Of a DNA stretch of 64,000 nucleotides, positions 8,132-17,096 are shown piece by piece. The stretch's first letter is position 1, and every line of letters starts with the position of its first letter. Under the pieces are notes generated by a model. The model was given only the letters and a program-made list of their open reading frames with translations, searched no databases and was not told the origin of the DNA. Both the position numbers and the translations under genes were made by a program. The stretch comes from RGIG8748 sp045539515. Lineage in GTDB: Bacteria > Bacillota > Clostridia > UMGS1810. The stretch spans positions 19,355 through 83,354 of the forward strand of contig JAZQFN010000017.1 in assembly GCA_045539515.1 (NCBI GenBank). Direction: 5' to 3'.

Positions 8132-9205
8132 TTATTGAGTATTTTTAATTTTCTCTTTCCGTTTAAGAAGCACATAAGCTACCACAACTGCTGCTACACC
8201 TGACACAACCTTACCCACGATTACAGGAACCACATATTTTGCATCGAAGGACATAGTAAATGCAAAATGATCTATAAGTGCAAAAGATGCCGACACCGCA
8301 AAAGCGGAATTCAGAGTGATGCCTCTGGAATCCATATCCTTTGCCATTTCAAAGGTAGTAAGTGATGTGCCGAGAGTAGTGATAAACCCAAGGGCCGATA
8401 TTTCGTTTATACCAAGCTTTTTGCCCATGAATTTAAGGGGTTTGGCAAAAACTCTTTTTATAATATACAAAACCGGAAGTGCACATATCATAATACCTAC
8501 AATATACACAATGGTGCTCATACAGTTTTCCATTGTATCAATACCGGGAATAACTTTTGAACCCACCATAAAGTTTATAAATCCAAGCATAATGCCAACG
8601 ATAATTACTGCCTGAACAAACCAGCCAAAGGCTTTCATGATTCTAACGGTAATCTTTTCCCACTTGACAAGTCCAATTGTAATTATTATTGCAAAAAGAA
8701 TTAGCGGAAGCTGATTTATTATAAGTGTAATAAAATTAATGCCGCAGATAAGTCCTGCAACTATGCAGCCCACAGGTATTGTAAGGATACCGCAAAGGAT
8801 GCCAAGAAGAACATGCTCGTGGTTTTGCTTATTTGTCATATTAAGCGAGTAAGGAACAACAAATGCTACGGTACAGCCCATCATTGAAGACACTACAAGA
8901 CCGTTAAAAGCACCTATTTCCTTATTTGTAGAAAGCTCACGTGAAAGCATTGCCGCACCTTGGTCATTGGCAAGAAGCGACGACGGAATAATTGAAAAAT
9001 CAATGAAATCCGGAACAATCCATGTAAGGTGTGTAAGCCCTCTTGATATTGCCGGCACAAGTATCATAATACCAAGCATGGCAAGAACAAGGGGACCAAA
9101 CATATTTATGCCCTTTTCAAACTCATCGCCAAGCTTGAATTTACTGCCGAATATTTTGTCGATTGCCGCCAAAACAGCAAAGATAAGTAGAATTTTAATA
9201 ACCAT
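8132..9205 (-). CDS. EutH-family (ethanolamine permease-like) membrane transporter
   Basis: 357 aa from the ATG at 9205, which has GGAGG five bases upstream; the longer frame from 9307 crosses the promoter. About ten hydrophobic segments are present, and the regions around SSLLANDQGAAMLS and SSMMGCTVAFVVPYSLN correspond to the conserved core of EutH permeases. EutH imports ethanolamine, but no eutABC or microcompartment genes are here. The gene stands alone between a GH88 gene and a hydroxyacid dehydrogenase, so its substrate may differ. It has its own promoter and terminator. Confidence 0.8.
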   Translation of the reverse strand: MVIKILLIFAVLAAIDKIFGSKFKLGDEFEKGINMFGPLVLAMLGIMILVPAISRGLTHLTWIVPDFIDFSIIPSSLLANDQGAAMLSRELSTNKEIGAFNGLVVSSMMGCTVAFVVPYSLNMTNKQNHEHVLLGILCGILTIPVGCIVAGLICGINFITLIINQLPLILFAIIITIGLVKWEKITVRIMKAFGWFVQAVIIVGIMLGFINFMVGSKVIPGIDTMENCMSTIVYIVGIMICALPVLYIIKRVFAKPLKFMGKKLGINEISALGFITTLGTSLTTFEMAKDMDSRGITLNSAFAVSASFALIDHFAFTMSFDAKYVVPVIVGKVVSGVAAVVVAYVLLKRKEKIKNTQ

Positions 9206-9245
9206 TTTGTCCTCCGATATCCTAAAGTGAATTTCGTCAGCTTTG

Positions 9246-9273
9246 AGTATATCATAAGAAAACAATTTGTCAA
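9246..9273 (-). promoter_or_regulatory. Promoter of the EutH-like gene
   Basis: Minus strand TTGACA (9273-9268), 16-bp spacer, TATACT (9251-9246). Confidence 0.75.
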
Positions 9274-9292
9274 GAATATCAAATAAATTGAG

Positions 9293-9338
9293 CAAAAAAA
9301 CAAACAAAGCGCAAAAATTTTATGTTTTGCACTTTGTT
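9293..9338 (-). terminator. Terminator after the GH39 / dehydrogenase operon
   Basis: AACAAAGTGCAAAA pairs with TTTTGCGCTTTGTT (one G-U pair) followed on the minus strand by TGTTTTTTT. Confidence 0.75.
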
Positions 9339-9353
9339 CATTTATTATTTATA

Positions 9354-10400
9354 TTATCTTTTTGTCATACTTAAGGCTCTTGACTCGGGAATTACATTGT
9401 CGGGGATTGTGCCGTCTTTAAGATAGTTATACACATCAAGAGTTATGCTTTTGCCTATGTATGGATATCTGTCGGGAGTGGGACCGCCTCTGTGGTCTAC
9501 CATAAGCACATTGTCCATATTCCACAAGGGGTTATCGTCTAAGGGCGGCTCGTTGGGATAGAACACATCAAGTGCCGCCTGAATACGGCCTGTTTTAAGC
9601 TCCTCTGTAAGGGCTTCTTCGTCTATAACAGCACCCCGGGCTGTGTTTACGATAAGAGCATTGTCCTTCATCATGGAAATAAGCTCTTTGTTAATCATTC
9701 CTTCTGTCTGAGCATTCCAGGCTGTATGTATGCTTATGACATCACAGGTGGAGAAAATTTCCTCCAAGGATGCCCTTGTCATATGATACTTTTCCAGCTT
9801 TTCATCTGCAATGCTTCTTGAATACACCTTGATATTGCAGTGAAATGGCTGAAGAAGCTTTACAAAATATTCCGCAATGGCACCAAAACTCACTATACCT
9901 ACAGTACGGTCATAAAGACCACGGGATTCAAAAATCTTGTGCCATGCTGCACCCTTTTCCTTGGGGAGAAGTCTTGCAGTTTCGTCAAGGCGGCGAAGCT
10001 TTGTAAGGGTGTATGCAAGAGCACCTTCTGCAACAGACTCGGAAAACTCCCTGTCATTGGCACCGATTACAAGGATGCCTCTTTCATAAACTTCGGGGGT
10101 TACTATGGATGCAACGCTTCCTGCCATATGGGCAATTATCTTAAGCTTGGGAGCGTGGTCCAATATTTCCTTATCCACGGTTACACTTCCCCAACAAGTA
10201 AGGAGTGCATCGCAATCGCCTATACGCTCTATAACCTCTTCCTTGGTAAAGGCTCTGCCTGTGGTGTTCCAGATTACCTCATCAAAAAGGCTCTCAATTC
10301 TTTCGATATTCTCGGGAGGAAAGAACTGAAATTCGGGCTTATTACCCTTTACTCTGCCGTTTAATATTGTCGACAAATCCGAACATACAAGTGCTTTCAT
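9354..10400 (-). CDS. D-isomer-specific 2-hydroxyacid dehydrogenase family protein
   Basis: 348 aa, the full family length. The protein has the split substrate-binding domain and a central Rossmann domain. The catalytic triad is visible as Arg255 (NTARGAVID), Glu284 (PNEPP) and His303 (VDHRGG). The dinucleotide loop reads GIVSFGAIA (168-176), with Ser in place of the first-position Gly found in most members. It probably reduces a 2-keto acid or oxidises a hydroxyacid with NAD(P)H. It starts 5 bp behind the GH39 gene and is co-transcribed with it, so the substrate may be a sugar-acid derivative released from the same glycan (inference). Confidence 0.85.
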   Translation of the reverse strand: MKALVCSDLSTILNGRVKGNKPEFQFFPPENIERIESLFDEVIWNTTGRAFTKEEVIERIGDCDALLTCWGSVTVDKEILDHAPKLKIIAHMAGSVASIVTPEVYERGILVIGANDREFSESVAEGALAYTLTKLRRLDETARLLPKEKGAAWHKIFESRGLYDRTVGIVSFGAIAEYFVKLLQPFHCNIKVYSRSIADEKLEKYHMTRASLEEIFSTCDVISIHTAWNAQTEGMINKELISMMKDNALIVNTARGAVIDEEALTEELKTGRIQAALDVFYPNEPPLDDNPLWNMDNVLMVDHRGGPTPDRYPYIGKSITLDVYNYLKDGTIPDNVIPESRALSMTKR

Positions 10401-10405
10401 AATTT

Positions 10406-11719
10406 TTATATCTCCTTTATAAGTATAAAGCTGTGTACGGGAAGATTGAAGTTAGGCTCCGATGTGGTTGCCACAAGCTCACCATCGTGGTCTTTGTCCA
10501 CGCGGTAAATTTCGTACTTACCTTCTTTTCCGAAATCTACGGAAATATCCATTGCAGGTGTTTCGTCATCCTCACTGTAGTGGGTAACCACCGCCATTGC
10601 CTTGCCGTCTTTGTCCACACCGCAGAGAGTGTAAACATTTTCGGGTCTTTGGGTACAGGGAACGGAGGTTTCCATATCGTAGAACTTGCCGTACCAATAC
10701 AGAGGATAGTAACCCTTTAATTTTTCGTAGGTGTAAAGGTCAAAGGCTCCGCAAAAAGCACCGGGTCTTGTGTCATAGTACATAAGCATATCAATGTTAT
10801 CTGTATACTGCGCTTCCGATATACAGGACATGGTAAATGATGCACCCTTAAGTCCGGTAATAGCCTTGATTGAATATACAAAGTCCTTCTGCCAACCACG
10901 GACATAGTTCCATTCGTTTAAGATGCTTTCGGCATTACCGTAGCCGTGCTTTACCATAATATCATTTACTTCCTGAGCTCTTCTAAGCATATGCTCAGGT
11001 TCCTTGCAGTAAATATGCCATGAGAAGAAGTCAATGGGAACATTTCTCCTTGCCATTTCACCAAGGAACACATCGGCCCACTCTACCCTGCCGCAGATTG
11101 CTGGTCCGCCGATTTTAAGGTTGGGGAATCGCTCTTTAAGATGCTTTGCGGTGATTTCGTACATATCGTAAAACTGTGCGTATGTACCTGTCCAGGTACG
11201 TCTGTAGTCGGCATCTTCCATGTCAAGGTCAGGCTCGTTCCAGATTTCCCAATACTGAATGTTAAGGTGGTAGCCATCTGCCCAGCCCTCGTTGTAGTGC
11301 ATAATGATGTGCTCGCAGATTTCTGCCCACTTTTTAAAGTCTTTCGGAACACAGATATTGTGCTTTGTAATTCTGTGGTCTATGGATTCACCAAGACGGA
11401 AGAAGGTTTCTGTTCCGGCTTCCAACGTCATAAGAATGTTTTCGTCTGTGCAGGCAAAATCGTAGGATTTGGGGTCATTTACATCGGCATCAAAATTGGG
11501 GAATATAGCCGTGATATCATGGCTGAAAGGTCCGCCGTAAACAGAGCAATACCACGAATCATGATTTCTGGAATATGGGATTCTTGCAGCCTTGTAATCA
11601 TCAAAATTGCTTCTGTACTGGTCGCTTGCATGTCTTTTGTGCCAGGGACCGCCGTTAGTGGCATTTAGTACCTTGAACTTACCTGTTTTTTGGGTTAAAT
11701 CAAATTTAATATCTGACAT
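10406..11719 (-). CDS. GH39-like glycoside hydrolase, paralogue 1
   Basis: 437 aa. A (beta/alpha)8 barrel with acid/base Glu162 in YWEIWNEPD and nucleophile Glu269 in ESILNEWNY, followed by a C-terminal beta domain. This matches GH39 (beta-xylosidase, alpha-L-iduronidase and related activities) and clan GH-A generally. No signal peptide is seen. It shares its architecture and many blocks (FRLGESIDH, EHII.HYNEGWADG) with the next gene upstream, so the pair arose by duplication. It forms an operon with the hydroxyacid dehydrogenase. The exact substrate cannot be told from sequence. Confidence 0.8.
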   Translation of the reverse strand: MSDIKFDLTQKTGKFKVLNATNGGPWHKRHASDQYRSNFDDYKAARIPYSRNHDSWYCSVYGGPFSHDITAIFPNFDADVNDPKSYDFACTDENILMTLEAGTETFFRLGESIDHRITKHNICVPKDFKKWAEICEHIIMHYNEGWADGYHLNIQYWEIWNEPDLDMEDADYRRTWTGTYAQFYDMYEITAKHLKERFPNLKIGGPAICGRVEWADVFLGEMARRNVPIDFFSWHIYCKEPEHMLRRAQEVNDIMVKHGYGNAESILNEWNYVRGWQKDFVYSIKAITGLKGASFTMSCISEAQYTDNIDMLMYYDTRPGAFCGAFDLYTYEKLKGYYPLYWYGKFYDMETSVPCTQRPENVYTLCGVDKDGKAMAVVTHYSEDDETPAMDISVDFGKEGKYEIYRVDKDHDGELVATTSEPNFNLPVHSFILIKEI

Positions 11720-11760
11720 TTTTATCTCTCCTTTTTATAGGAAAATGTGTCATTACATAA

Positions 11761-11788
11761 ATTATATCATACTAAAGGCAGAAATCAA
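11761..11788 (-). promoter_or_regulatory. Promoter of GH39 paralogue 1
   Basis: Minus strand TTGATT (11788-11783), 16-bp spacer, TATAAT (11766-11761). Confidence 0.65.
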
Positions 11789-11795
11789 TTTAATT

Positions 11796-11807
11796 ATTTG
11801 CGCAAAT
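11796..11807. promoter_or_regulatory. Palindromic operator candidate upstream of GH39 paralogue 1
   Basis: Perfect 12-bp palindrome ATTTGCGCAAAT, 7 bp upstream of the -35 box. The central CG with A/T flanks resembles LacI/GntR-type operators. The cognate regulator is not in the window. Confidence 0.45.
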
Positions 11808-11832
11808 GTATTCAAAACATAAAAAAATTATT

Positions 11833-13179
11833 CTATTTCTGTAAGCTGATATAAAGTAACTCATTTTCCTTTATGTTTATTTTAATAGAATTACCTTCAA
11901 GTGGTGTTTGGGGTACGAGCTGTACAACTTCTTTACCTCTTTCGCCATCGGTGGTATATTTTAGTTCATATGTTGTGTAATTGCCTTTTATATCAATTGA
12001 AAGCTCTCCCGAGAACTCTCTTGATACAATCATAATACCGCCTTCCGAATCATTTTTAGCGGCAAGGATATTCAGCTTTCCTTCAATATCGCCCTCTGTT
12101 TTGACCTCATTGCCCAATCTGTAGAGTGTTCCAAAGTCTTTATATGACTGGAATCCTGCAAAGCGTATAACTTCTTTATTGTCAAAACCAAGAGCAAAAA
12201 GATTGTTATATGTTCCTCTGGGAAATGCAGCATAATGCATAAGCATATCAATACAGCTTTTCTGTGAAAGAATAAGCGAAGCACCAAGGTCGGCAAAGCA
12301 TCCCTTGTGATATGGCGTGTATTCTTTGAAGCAGTAAAACATATTAAATTCATTGAGTATACTTTCGCAGTTTTTTAAATCATACTCGTCAATTATATCT
12401 TTTGCATATTGTGCATGAAGATATAATTCTTCGGGAGTGTCTGCATAGCAGTGCCACGAAAAAAAGTCGATTGGTGATTTTGTTTCTTCTGCGGTAATGT
12501 ATTTTAAAAAATCGTGCATATATGGTACAAGAGTTTTAAACCACTCTGAAGGATTTTCACGGTTCATTACGTAAAAACCGCTGAAAGCGCATCCTCCCAC
12601 TTTTATGCTGTCGCCAAAACATTCTTTTAAATGATTTGAGGTTACTCTGTAGAGATTGAAAAACTCTTCTTTTGTGCCTGTCCACATCTTTCCGTTATCG
12701 GGTTCATTCCATATTTCCCAATACTTGATTCCAAAGTGAAACCCGTCTGCCCAGCCCTCGTTATAATGTCTTATAATATGCTCGCAGATTTTTGCCCATT
12801 TTAAATGATCCTTGGGATTATGTACATATAGCTGTTTTTTGTAATGGTCGATAGATTCACCCAGCCTGTAAAAGGTCTCACAACCGACATCGTGGATGGC
12901 TTTTAAATATCGGTCAGTAGGTTCGAAATTATATGAGTCTTCTAAATTCTCGTCAGCATCAAAATCAGGAAAAATACAGTGTATATTGACATATTGGTTA
13001 TTGCCGTATGTTCCCTCAACATCATGAAGTCTTGCATATGGTATTCCAATTTCCGTAAATTCTTTTGTGAAATCGGCAGATAAAAAAGTCCCATTCTGTC
13101 TGGGCCCCATATTTGTTGCGTGCATGGGCTTGATTTTGTTGGTTATCTGTTCAAAATCTGCTGAAACTATGTGTTCCAT
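11833..13179 (-). CDS. GH39-like glycoside hydrolase, paralogue 2
   Basis: 448 aa, paralogous to the adjacent 437-aa enzyme. The acid/base is Glu159 in YWEIWNEPD and the nucleophile Glu277 in ESILNEFNM. It also shares the ETF.RLGESIDH and HYNEGWADG blocks. The C-terminal domain (from about 370) is a beta sandwich. No export signal is present. No clear terminator follows it, so transcription may continue into paralogue 1, which also has its own promoter. Different palindromes before the two genes suggest separate control and perhaps different linkages or substrates. Confidence 0.8.
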   Translation of the reverse strand: MEHIVSADFEQITNKIKPMHATNMGPRQNGTFLSADFTKEFTEIGIPYARLHDVEGTYGNNQYVNIHCIFPDFDADENLEDSYNFEPTDRYLKAIHDVGCETFYRLGESIDHYKKQLYVHNPKDHLKWAKICEHIIRHYNEGWADGFHFGIKYWEIWNEPDNGKMWTGTKEEFFNLYRVTSNHLKECFGDSIKVGGCAFSGFYVMNRENPSEWFKTLVPYMHDFLKYITAEETKSPIDFFSWHCYADTPEELYLHAQYAKDIIDEYDLKNCESILNEFNMFYCFKEYTPYHKGCFADLGASLILSQKSCIDMLMHYAAFPRGTYNNLFALGFDNKEVIRFAGFQSYKDFGTLYRLGNEVKTEGDIEGKLNILAAKNDSEGGIMIVSREFSGELSIDIKGNYTTYELKYTTDGERGKEVVQLVPQTPLEGNSIKINIKENELLYISLQK

Positions 13180-13219
13180 AATTTACTCCTCCCCTAATCT
13201 GAAATGTACTGTTGTCGAA

Positions 13220-13247
13220 ATTGTATCACAAAACCAAAAAATGTCAA
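13220..13247 (-). promoter_or_regulatory. Promoter of GH39 paralogue 2
   Basis: Minus strand TTGACA (13247-13242), 16-bp spacer, TACAAT (13225-13220). Confidence 0.75.
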
Positions 13248-13256
13248 TGGAATTTC

Positions 13257-13275
13257 TTTCGAAAATTTTTCGAAA
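13257..13275. promoter_or_regulatory. Palindromic operator candidate upstream of GH39 paralogue 2
   Basis: A 19-bp perfect palindrome, arms TTTCGAAAA and TTTTCGAAA around a single T, ending 9 bp upstream of the -35 box. TTTCGAAA with a central CG is a LacI-family style half-site pair. Confidence 0.5.
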
Positions 13276-13316
13276 TTAATGGATTGACACCAAAAGAACT
13301 GCCGGGCTTTGTTAAA

Positions 13317-13472
13317 TGTCATTCCGAACGTATATGAGGAATCTTCCTTGCAATGGAGCATCTCACTGGTTTGGAAGATCCTTCGACTCCACTTCGTTAC
13401 GCTCAGGATGACATACATAAGTGAGTTCCTTGCTTATTATGGAGATCCTTCAGCTACGCTTCAGGATGACAC
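13317..13472. repeat. Dispersed fold-back repeat, copy 2 with an extra partial unit
   Basis: 13317-13412 aligns with 1849-1936 over the whole length. The outer arms GTCATTCCGAACGTA and TACGCTCAGGATGAC are near-complementary (GTCATYCYGARCGTA), and the inner arms are GAGGAATCTTCC and GGAAGATCCTTC. A second, shorter unit (13417-13472) repeats GGAGATCCTTCAGC...CAGGATGAC. Together they occupy most of the 13276-13530 gap, and no gene is seen. Confidence 0.7.
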
Positions 13473-13532
13473 ACAGAGGATAAGTGCCTCACTTGCCAAA
13501 CTCATCGATTAAACTACAATTTAAACCATAAC

Positions 13533-13558
13533 AAAAAACACCCCGTGGGGTGTTTTTT
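13533..13558 (-). terminator. Terminator after nif3
   Basis: AAAAAACACCCC-GT-GGGGTGTTTTTT; a strong stem with a T tract in both directions, placed just behind the Nif3-like gene. Confidence 0.85.
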
Positions 13559-13566
13559 GCTGTTTA

Positions 13567-14358
13567 TCAATATACTTTAACCACATTCTTATTAGCTTCC
13601 GATTTGATAACCTTAATGTCGGGGAAGTTTTCCTTAAACCAATTGTAAAACCACACCTTACTTATCTTCTCGCTGTCAAAGTGCATTATATCTATTATAC
13701 GCATACCTCTGTCGAAAGCATCACGGTAACCGTTGTATTTTACGTCACCGGTTATAAAGGTATCGCATCCGGCATTTATACACTCCTCCATAATTCCTGC
13801 ACCTCCACCGGTATTTACAGCAAGCTTTTCCACTTTACTTTCGGGATTGCCTGTGTATTTAAGACCGGAGGTTTCAAAAACCGTCATTACCTTATCCATT
13901 AAATCCATCATGGTGATTGGCTCTTTAAGGGTACACATTCTTCCGTATCCGTGAACGCCCCTTTCGTCTTTGGCAACCACATCAATAACTTCAGTATCCT
14001 CCATACCAAGCATCTGTGCCATAAGGTCATTAAGTCCCCCTGCACCGGTATCAAGATTGGTATGAGCCGCATAATGAGATATGCCGTTTTCTATCATAAG
14101 ACGGATTGTTCTCTGCTCGGGATTCATTTCTGTAAGACGGTTTATGGAGTGAAACATAATGGGATGATGGCTCACAATAAGGTTAGCCCCTACTTCAATA
14201 GCTTCCTCCACAACGGCAAGGTCCACATCGCAGGTGGCGAGAACCTTGGTAATATGAGCATTTCTGTCTCCTACCAAAAAGCCTACATTATCGCCATCAA
14301 AGGCAAGGGATGTGGGATACATAGCTTCAAACTTTTTTATAAATTCTTTTATTTTCAT
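13567..14358 (-). CDS. Nif3-like dinuclear metal centre protein (YqfO type)
   Basis: 263 aa. N-terminal Nif3 signature around VSHHPIMFHS (metal-binding histidines) and C-terminal GDVKYNGYRDA / HFDSEK motifs carry the remaining ligands. It lacks the extra middle PII-like domain of the longer Bacillus YqfO, so it is the short form. The family binds two metal ions; proposed roles include GTP cyclohydrolase-like chemistry, but no activity is settled. It follows trmK with a 3-bp gap, the usual Bacillota pairing. Here the pair is behind a GH42 gene and not behind rpoD. Confidence 0.9.
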   Translation of the reverse strand: MKIKEFIKKFEAMYPTSLAFDGDNVGFLVGDRNAHITKVLATCDVDLAVVEEAIEVGANLIVSHHPIMFHSINRLTEMNPEQRTIRLMIENGISHYAAHTNLDTGAGGLNDLMAQMLGMEDTEVIDVVAKDERGVHGYGRMCTLKEPITMMDLMDKVMTVFETSGLKYTGNPESKVEKLAVNTGGGAGIMEECINAGCDTFITGDVKYNGYRDAFDRGMRIIDIMHFDSEKISKVWFYNWFKENFPDIKVIKSEANKNVVKVY

Positions 14359-14361
14359 ATT

Positions 14362-15039
14362 TTATTTCTCACTTTCTATAAGTGCAAGCGCTTTTCGTGA
14401 TTGGGTTATTACATTTTCATCGGGATTCGAGGATTTACTCTGTCCGTCAATTATTTTATGTAGTATCCGAGTAAGCTTTTGCACATATTCACAGTAACAT
14501 TCAGGAGAATTCTTCTTAACATTCTTTCCGAGAATTATATCCCACTCTGCGGGGCTTAATTCAAGCCCTGCGCGAGCTACTATGATATTATACACCTTAT
14601 CTCCCTCTACCGCAAGATATTCGTTCTCAATACCGTTTCCGGAAGAATAGAGGTATTCCCTTAATTCCTTTTGTGCAAGCATTGGTTGCAGTATAAGAAT
14701 TGTACCGGATTTAAGTACCTCGGGGTGAGCTTTTAGGATTGATTCTATAAGAAGTCCACCCATCCCGGCAATTACTATAACATCTGCCTCACCGGGTTTA
14801 AGCTTTTCTATGCCGTCGGAAAGACGAAGCTCTATTTTGTGAGCTATGCCGTTTGATTTTACGGTGTGCTCCGCACTTTTTAACGGACCCTCATTTACAT
14901 CCATAGCAAAAGCCTTGGGACATATTCCGTTTAAGATGCAGTATGCTGGAAGATAGGCGTGGTCTGTGCCTATGTCAGCAATTATGCTTCCTTGGGGTAT
15001 TAAATCTGCAATTTTTTTAAGTCTTGGAGTAAGTTCCAA
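14362..15039 (-). CDS. trmK: tRNA (adenine(22)-N1)-methyltransferase
   Basis: 225 aa from a TTG codon at 15039, with AAAGG about ten bases upstream. The N-terminal Rossmann fold has IADIGTDHAYLPAY (SAM motif I) and VIVIAGMGGLLIESIL, both characteristic of TrmK/YqfN. A helical C-terminal part follows. It methylates N1 of A22 in the D-loop of tRNAs such as tRNA-Ser. The start is only 13 bp behind the stop of the GH42 gene with no terminator between, so it may rely on read-through or on a promoter inside that gene. Confidence 0.9.
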   Translation of the reverse strand: MELTPRLKKIADLIPQGSIIADIGTDHAYLPAYCILNGICPKAFAMDVNEGPLKSAEHTVKSNGIAHKIELRLSDGIEKLKPGEADVIVIAGMGGLLIESILKAHPEVLKSGTILILQPMLAQKELREYLYSSGNGIENEYLAVEGDKVYNIIVARAGLELSPAEWDIILGKNVKKNSPECYCEYVQKLTRILHKIIDGQSKSSNPDENVITQSRKALALIESEK

Positions 15040-15052
15040 ATTAACACAACCT

Positions 15053-17071
15053 TTAATCTTTAATTTTCAAAACCGCAACACCGTAGGGGCTTAAGGTACA
15101 ATCTGCAAATTCGCCGGTAAGCACTTCGTAATAAAAAGGCAAACTAACCTTTTCGCTGTGGTTGTTGAAATTCATAATAAATGCATATCGGCAATCATCG
15201 GAGCAGCGAAATGTAATACTTACATTTTCGGGAGAGGAAACCACCTTTTCGGGTGATACCACACCCTTAAGAATTTCATCATACAGTCTGATATATCCCT
15301 CCTGCATAAGGTCGGCGGCTATGTAGTATGCTTTACCCTTGCCGTAGTTATTAACAGTTACAGCAGGCATACCCTTGTAGAAATCTTCTTCGTACTTGCC
15401 AAGAACAGTTGCTCCTTCAAGGTAAGCAAGCTCGCAGTATTTTTCGCATCTGTAAGACGAACCAAACATATTGATGTTGTTGTACTGCCCGTCATAAAGG
15501 GAATCAGTTTCCTCTGTTTTTACCCCAAGGATTTTTCTTAAGGGATAACACTCTTTGTCAAAAAAGCTCAAGCCGTATTCATCCACCACGCCTGTGGCAA
15601 AGGTGGTAATAAATGTGCCGCCGTTTTCAACGAAGCTTTCAATCTTTTCTTTCATACCGGATTTAAGCATAAAGAGCATTGGCGCAATGATAACCTTGTA
15701 TTTGGAAAAATCGTCTTTTTCAAATATAAAATCAGTTCCTATATTAAGCTGCCAAAGAGCACCGTAGTTCTTTAAAAGTATGTTGAAATATCCCTTGGCT
15801 TCATCTATGTTTCTGTATGCCTGGGCAAGTCTTAAGCTCCAGAAACTGTCGTAGTCATATAAAATTGCCACTTCGTTTTGAGTAAGAGAGCCGGCAACTT
15901 CGCTTATATTTTTAAGGGCATCGCCCACAGAGGTTACATCGCGGAAGACACGGGTATCCTCGCTGTTGTCGTGACCTACCACCGCACCGTGAAACTGCTC
16001 GGACTGTCCCCTGCTCTTTCTCCACTGAAAATACTGCACGGTGTCGCTTCCGTGAGCTACCGCCTGCATTGAAGCAAGAAGATGCATACCCGGTCTTCGG
16101 AGTCTTGACACCTGCTGCCAGTTGGTGGCAGAGGGTGAGCTTTCCATCATCATAAAGGGTTTGTCCTTTTTAAAGGAATTGAAAAGCGAATGATAGAGAG
16201 CTGTTTCGGCAGAGATATTAAATTCATTGTCGGATGAATGCCAGAAGGGATAGTTATCCCAGGATACAACATCTATGCCGGGCGAAAGCATGGCATAGTC
16301 TATCTCCCAGAAGCGCATATAATTTGTGGTAACGGGCAAAGAGGGATTTACGGCTTTAAGCACACTTACTTCGTGGTTTAAAAAGTCCTTCAACATATAA
16401 TTTTTGAATCTGTGCCACTCAAGCTTAAGAGGATTGGAGGAAAACTCTCCGTGGTCGCCCGGCGGGTCTATCTGTGAAAAATCATTGTAGATATGGGACC
16501 AGAACCCACTCCACCACTTTGCATTTAAATTGTCTATAGTTTGATACTTTTCTTTAAGCCATTTTCTGAAATTATCTTTACAAAGGGGACAATGGCAGTC
16601 CTCCACATTGAACTCGTTGGAAATGTGCCACATAAGCACGCCGGGATGATTTGAGTATCTCTCGGCAAGCTTGGTATTCATTATCCTTACCTTTTCTCTG
16701 TAAACGGGGGAAGAATAGCAATTGTTGTGCCTGTTACCAAAACGGTAGCGTATACCGTCCTCTGCCATACGTCTTATTTCGGGGTACTTTTCCGCCATCC
16801 AGGCAGGCATAGCACCGGAGGGTGTTGCAAGAATGGTATATATGCCGTTTTGGTACAGATTGTCTATTATGTTGTCCAGCCAGCCAAAATTAAAAACCCC
16901 TTCTTCCGGCTCAAGCTTTGCCCAGGCAAATATACCCACGGACATAACATTACAGCCGGACTTTTTCATAAGTTCTATATCTTTTTCAAGTACTTCGGGA
17001 TAATCCAGCCACTGGTCGGGATTGTAGTCACCGCCGTGCCACATACCTTTTAATTTTTGATTTAAAAGCAT
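15053..17071 (-). CDS. GH42 beta-galactosidase
   Basis: 672 aa, standard length for GH42, from the ATG at 17071 (GGAGG seven bases upstream; the longer frame begins inside the previous gene). The start region GMWHGGDYNPDQW is typical. The acid/base is Glu153 (WHISNEF), closely followed by the DCHCPLC cysteine cluster that binds zinc in many members. The nucleophile is Glu310 (MMMESSPSATNW). A trimerisation (flavodoxin-like) domain and a small beta domain follow. It has no signal peptide, so it hydrolyses imported beta-galactosides or arabinosides in the cytoplasm. It follows the GH5-like gene in an operon. Confidence 0.93.
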   Translation of the reverse strand: MLLNQKLKGMWHGGDYNPDQWLDYPEVLEKDIELMKKSGCNVMSVGIFAWAKLEPEEGVFNFGWLDNIIDNLYQNGIYTILATPSGAMPAWMAEKYPEIRRMAEDGIRYRFGNRHNNCYSSPVYREKVRIMNTKLAERYSNHPGVLMWHISNEFNVEDCHCPLCKDNFRKWLKEKYQTIDNLNAKWWSGFWSHIYNDFSQIDPPGDHGEFSSNPLKLEWHRFKNYMLKDFLNHEVSVLKAVNPSLPVTTNYMRFWEIDYAMLSPGIDVVSWDNYPFWHSSDNEFNISAETALYHSLFNSFKKDKPFMMMESSPSATNWQQVSRLRRPGMHLLASMQAVAHGSDTVQYFQWRKSRGQSEQFHGAVVGHDNSEDTRVFRDVTSVGDALKNISEVAGSLTQNEVAILYDYDSFWSLRLAQAYRNIDEAKGYFNILLKNYGALWQLNIGTDFIFEKDDFSKYKVIIAPMLFMLKSGMKEKIESFVENGGTFITTFATGVVDEYGLSFFDKECYPLRKILGVKTEETDSLYDGQYNNINMFGSSYRCEKYCELAYLEGATVLGKYEEDFYKGMPAVTVNNYGKGKAYYIAADLMQEGYIRLYDEILKGVVSPEKVVSSPENVSITFRCSDDCRYAFIMNFNNHSEKVSLPFYYEVLTGEFADCTLSPYGVAVLKIKD

Positions 17072-17096
17072 CTCTTTTCCTCCGTTAGCAGAAAAC

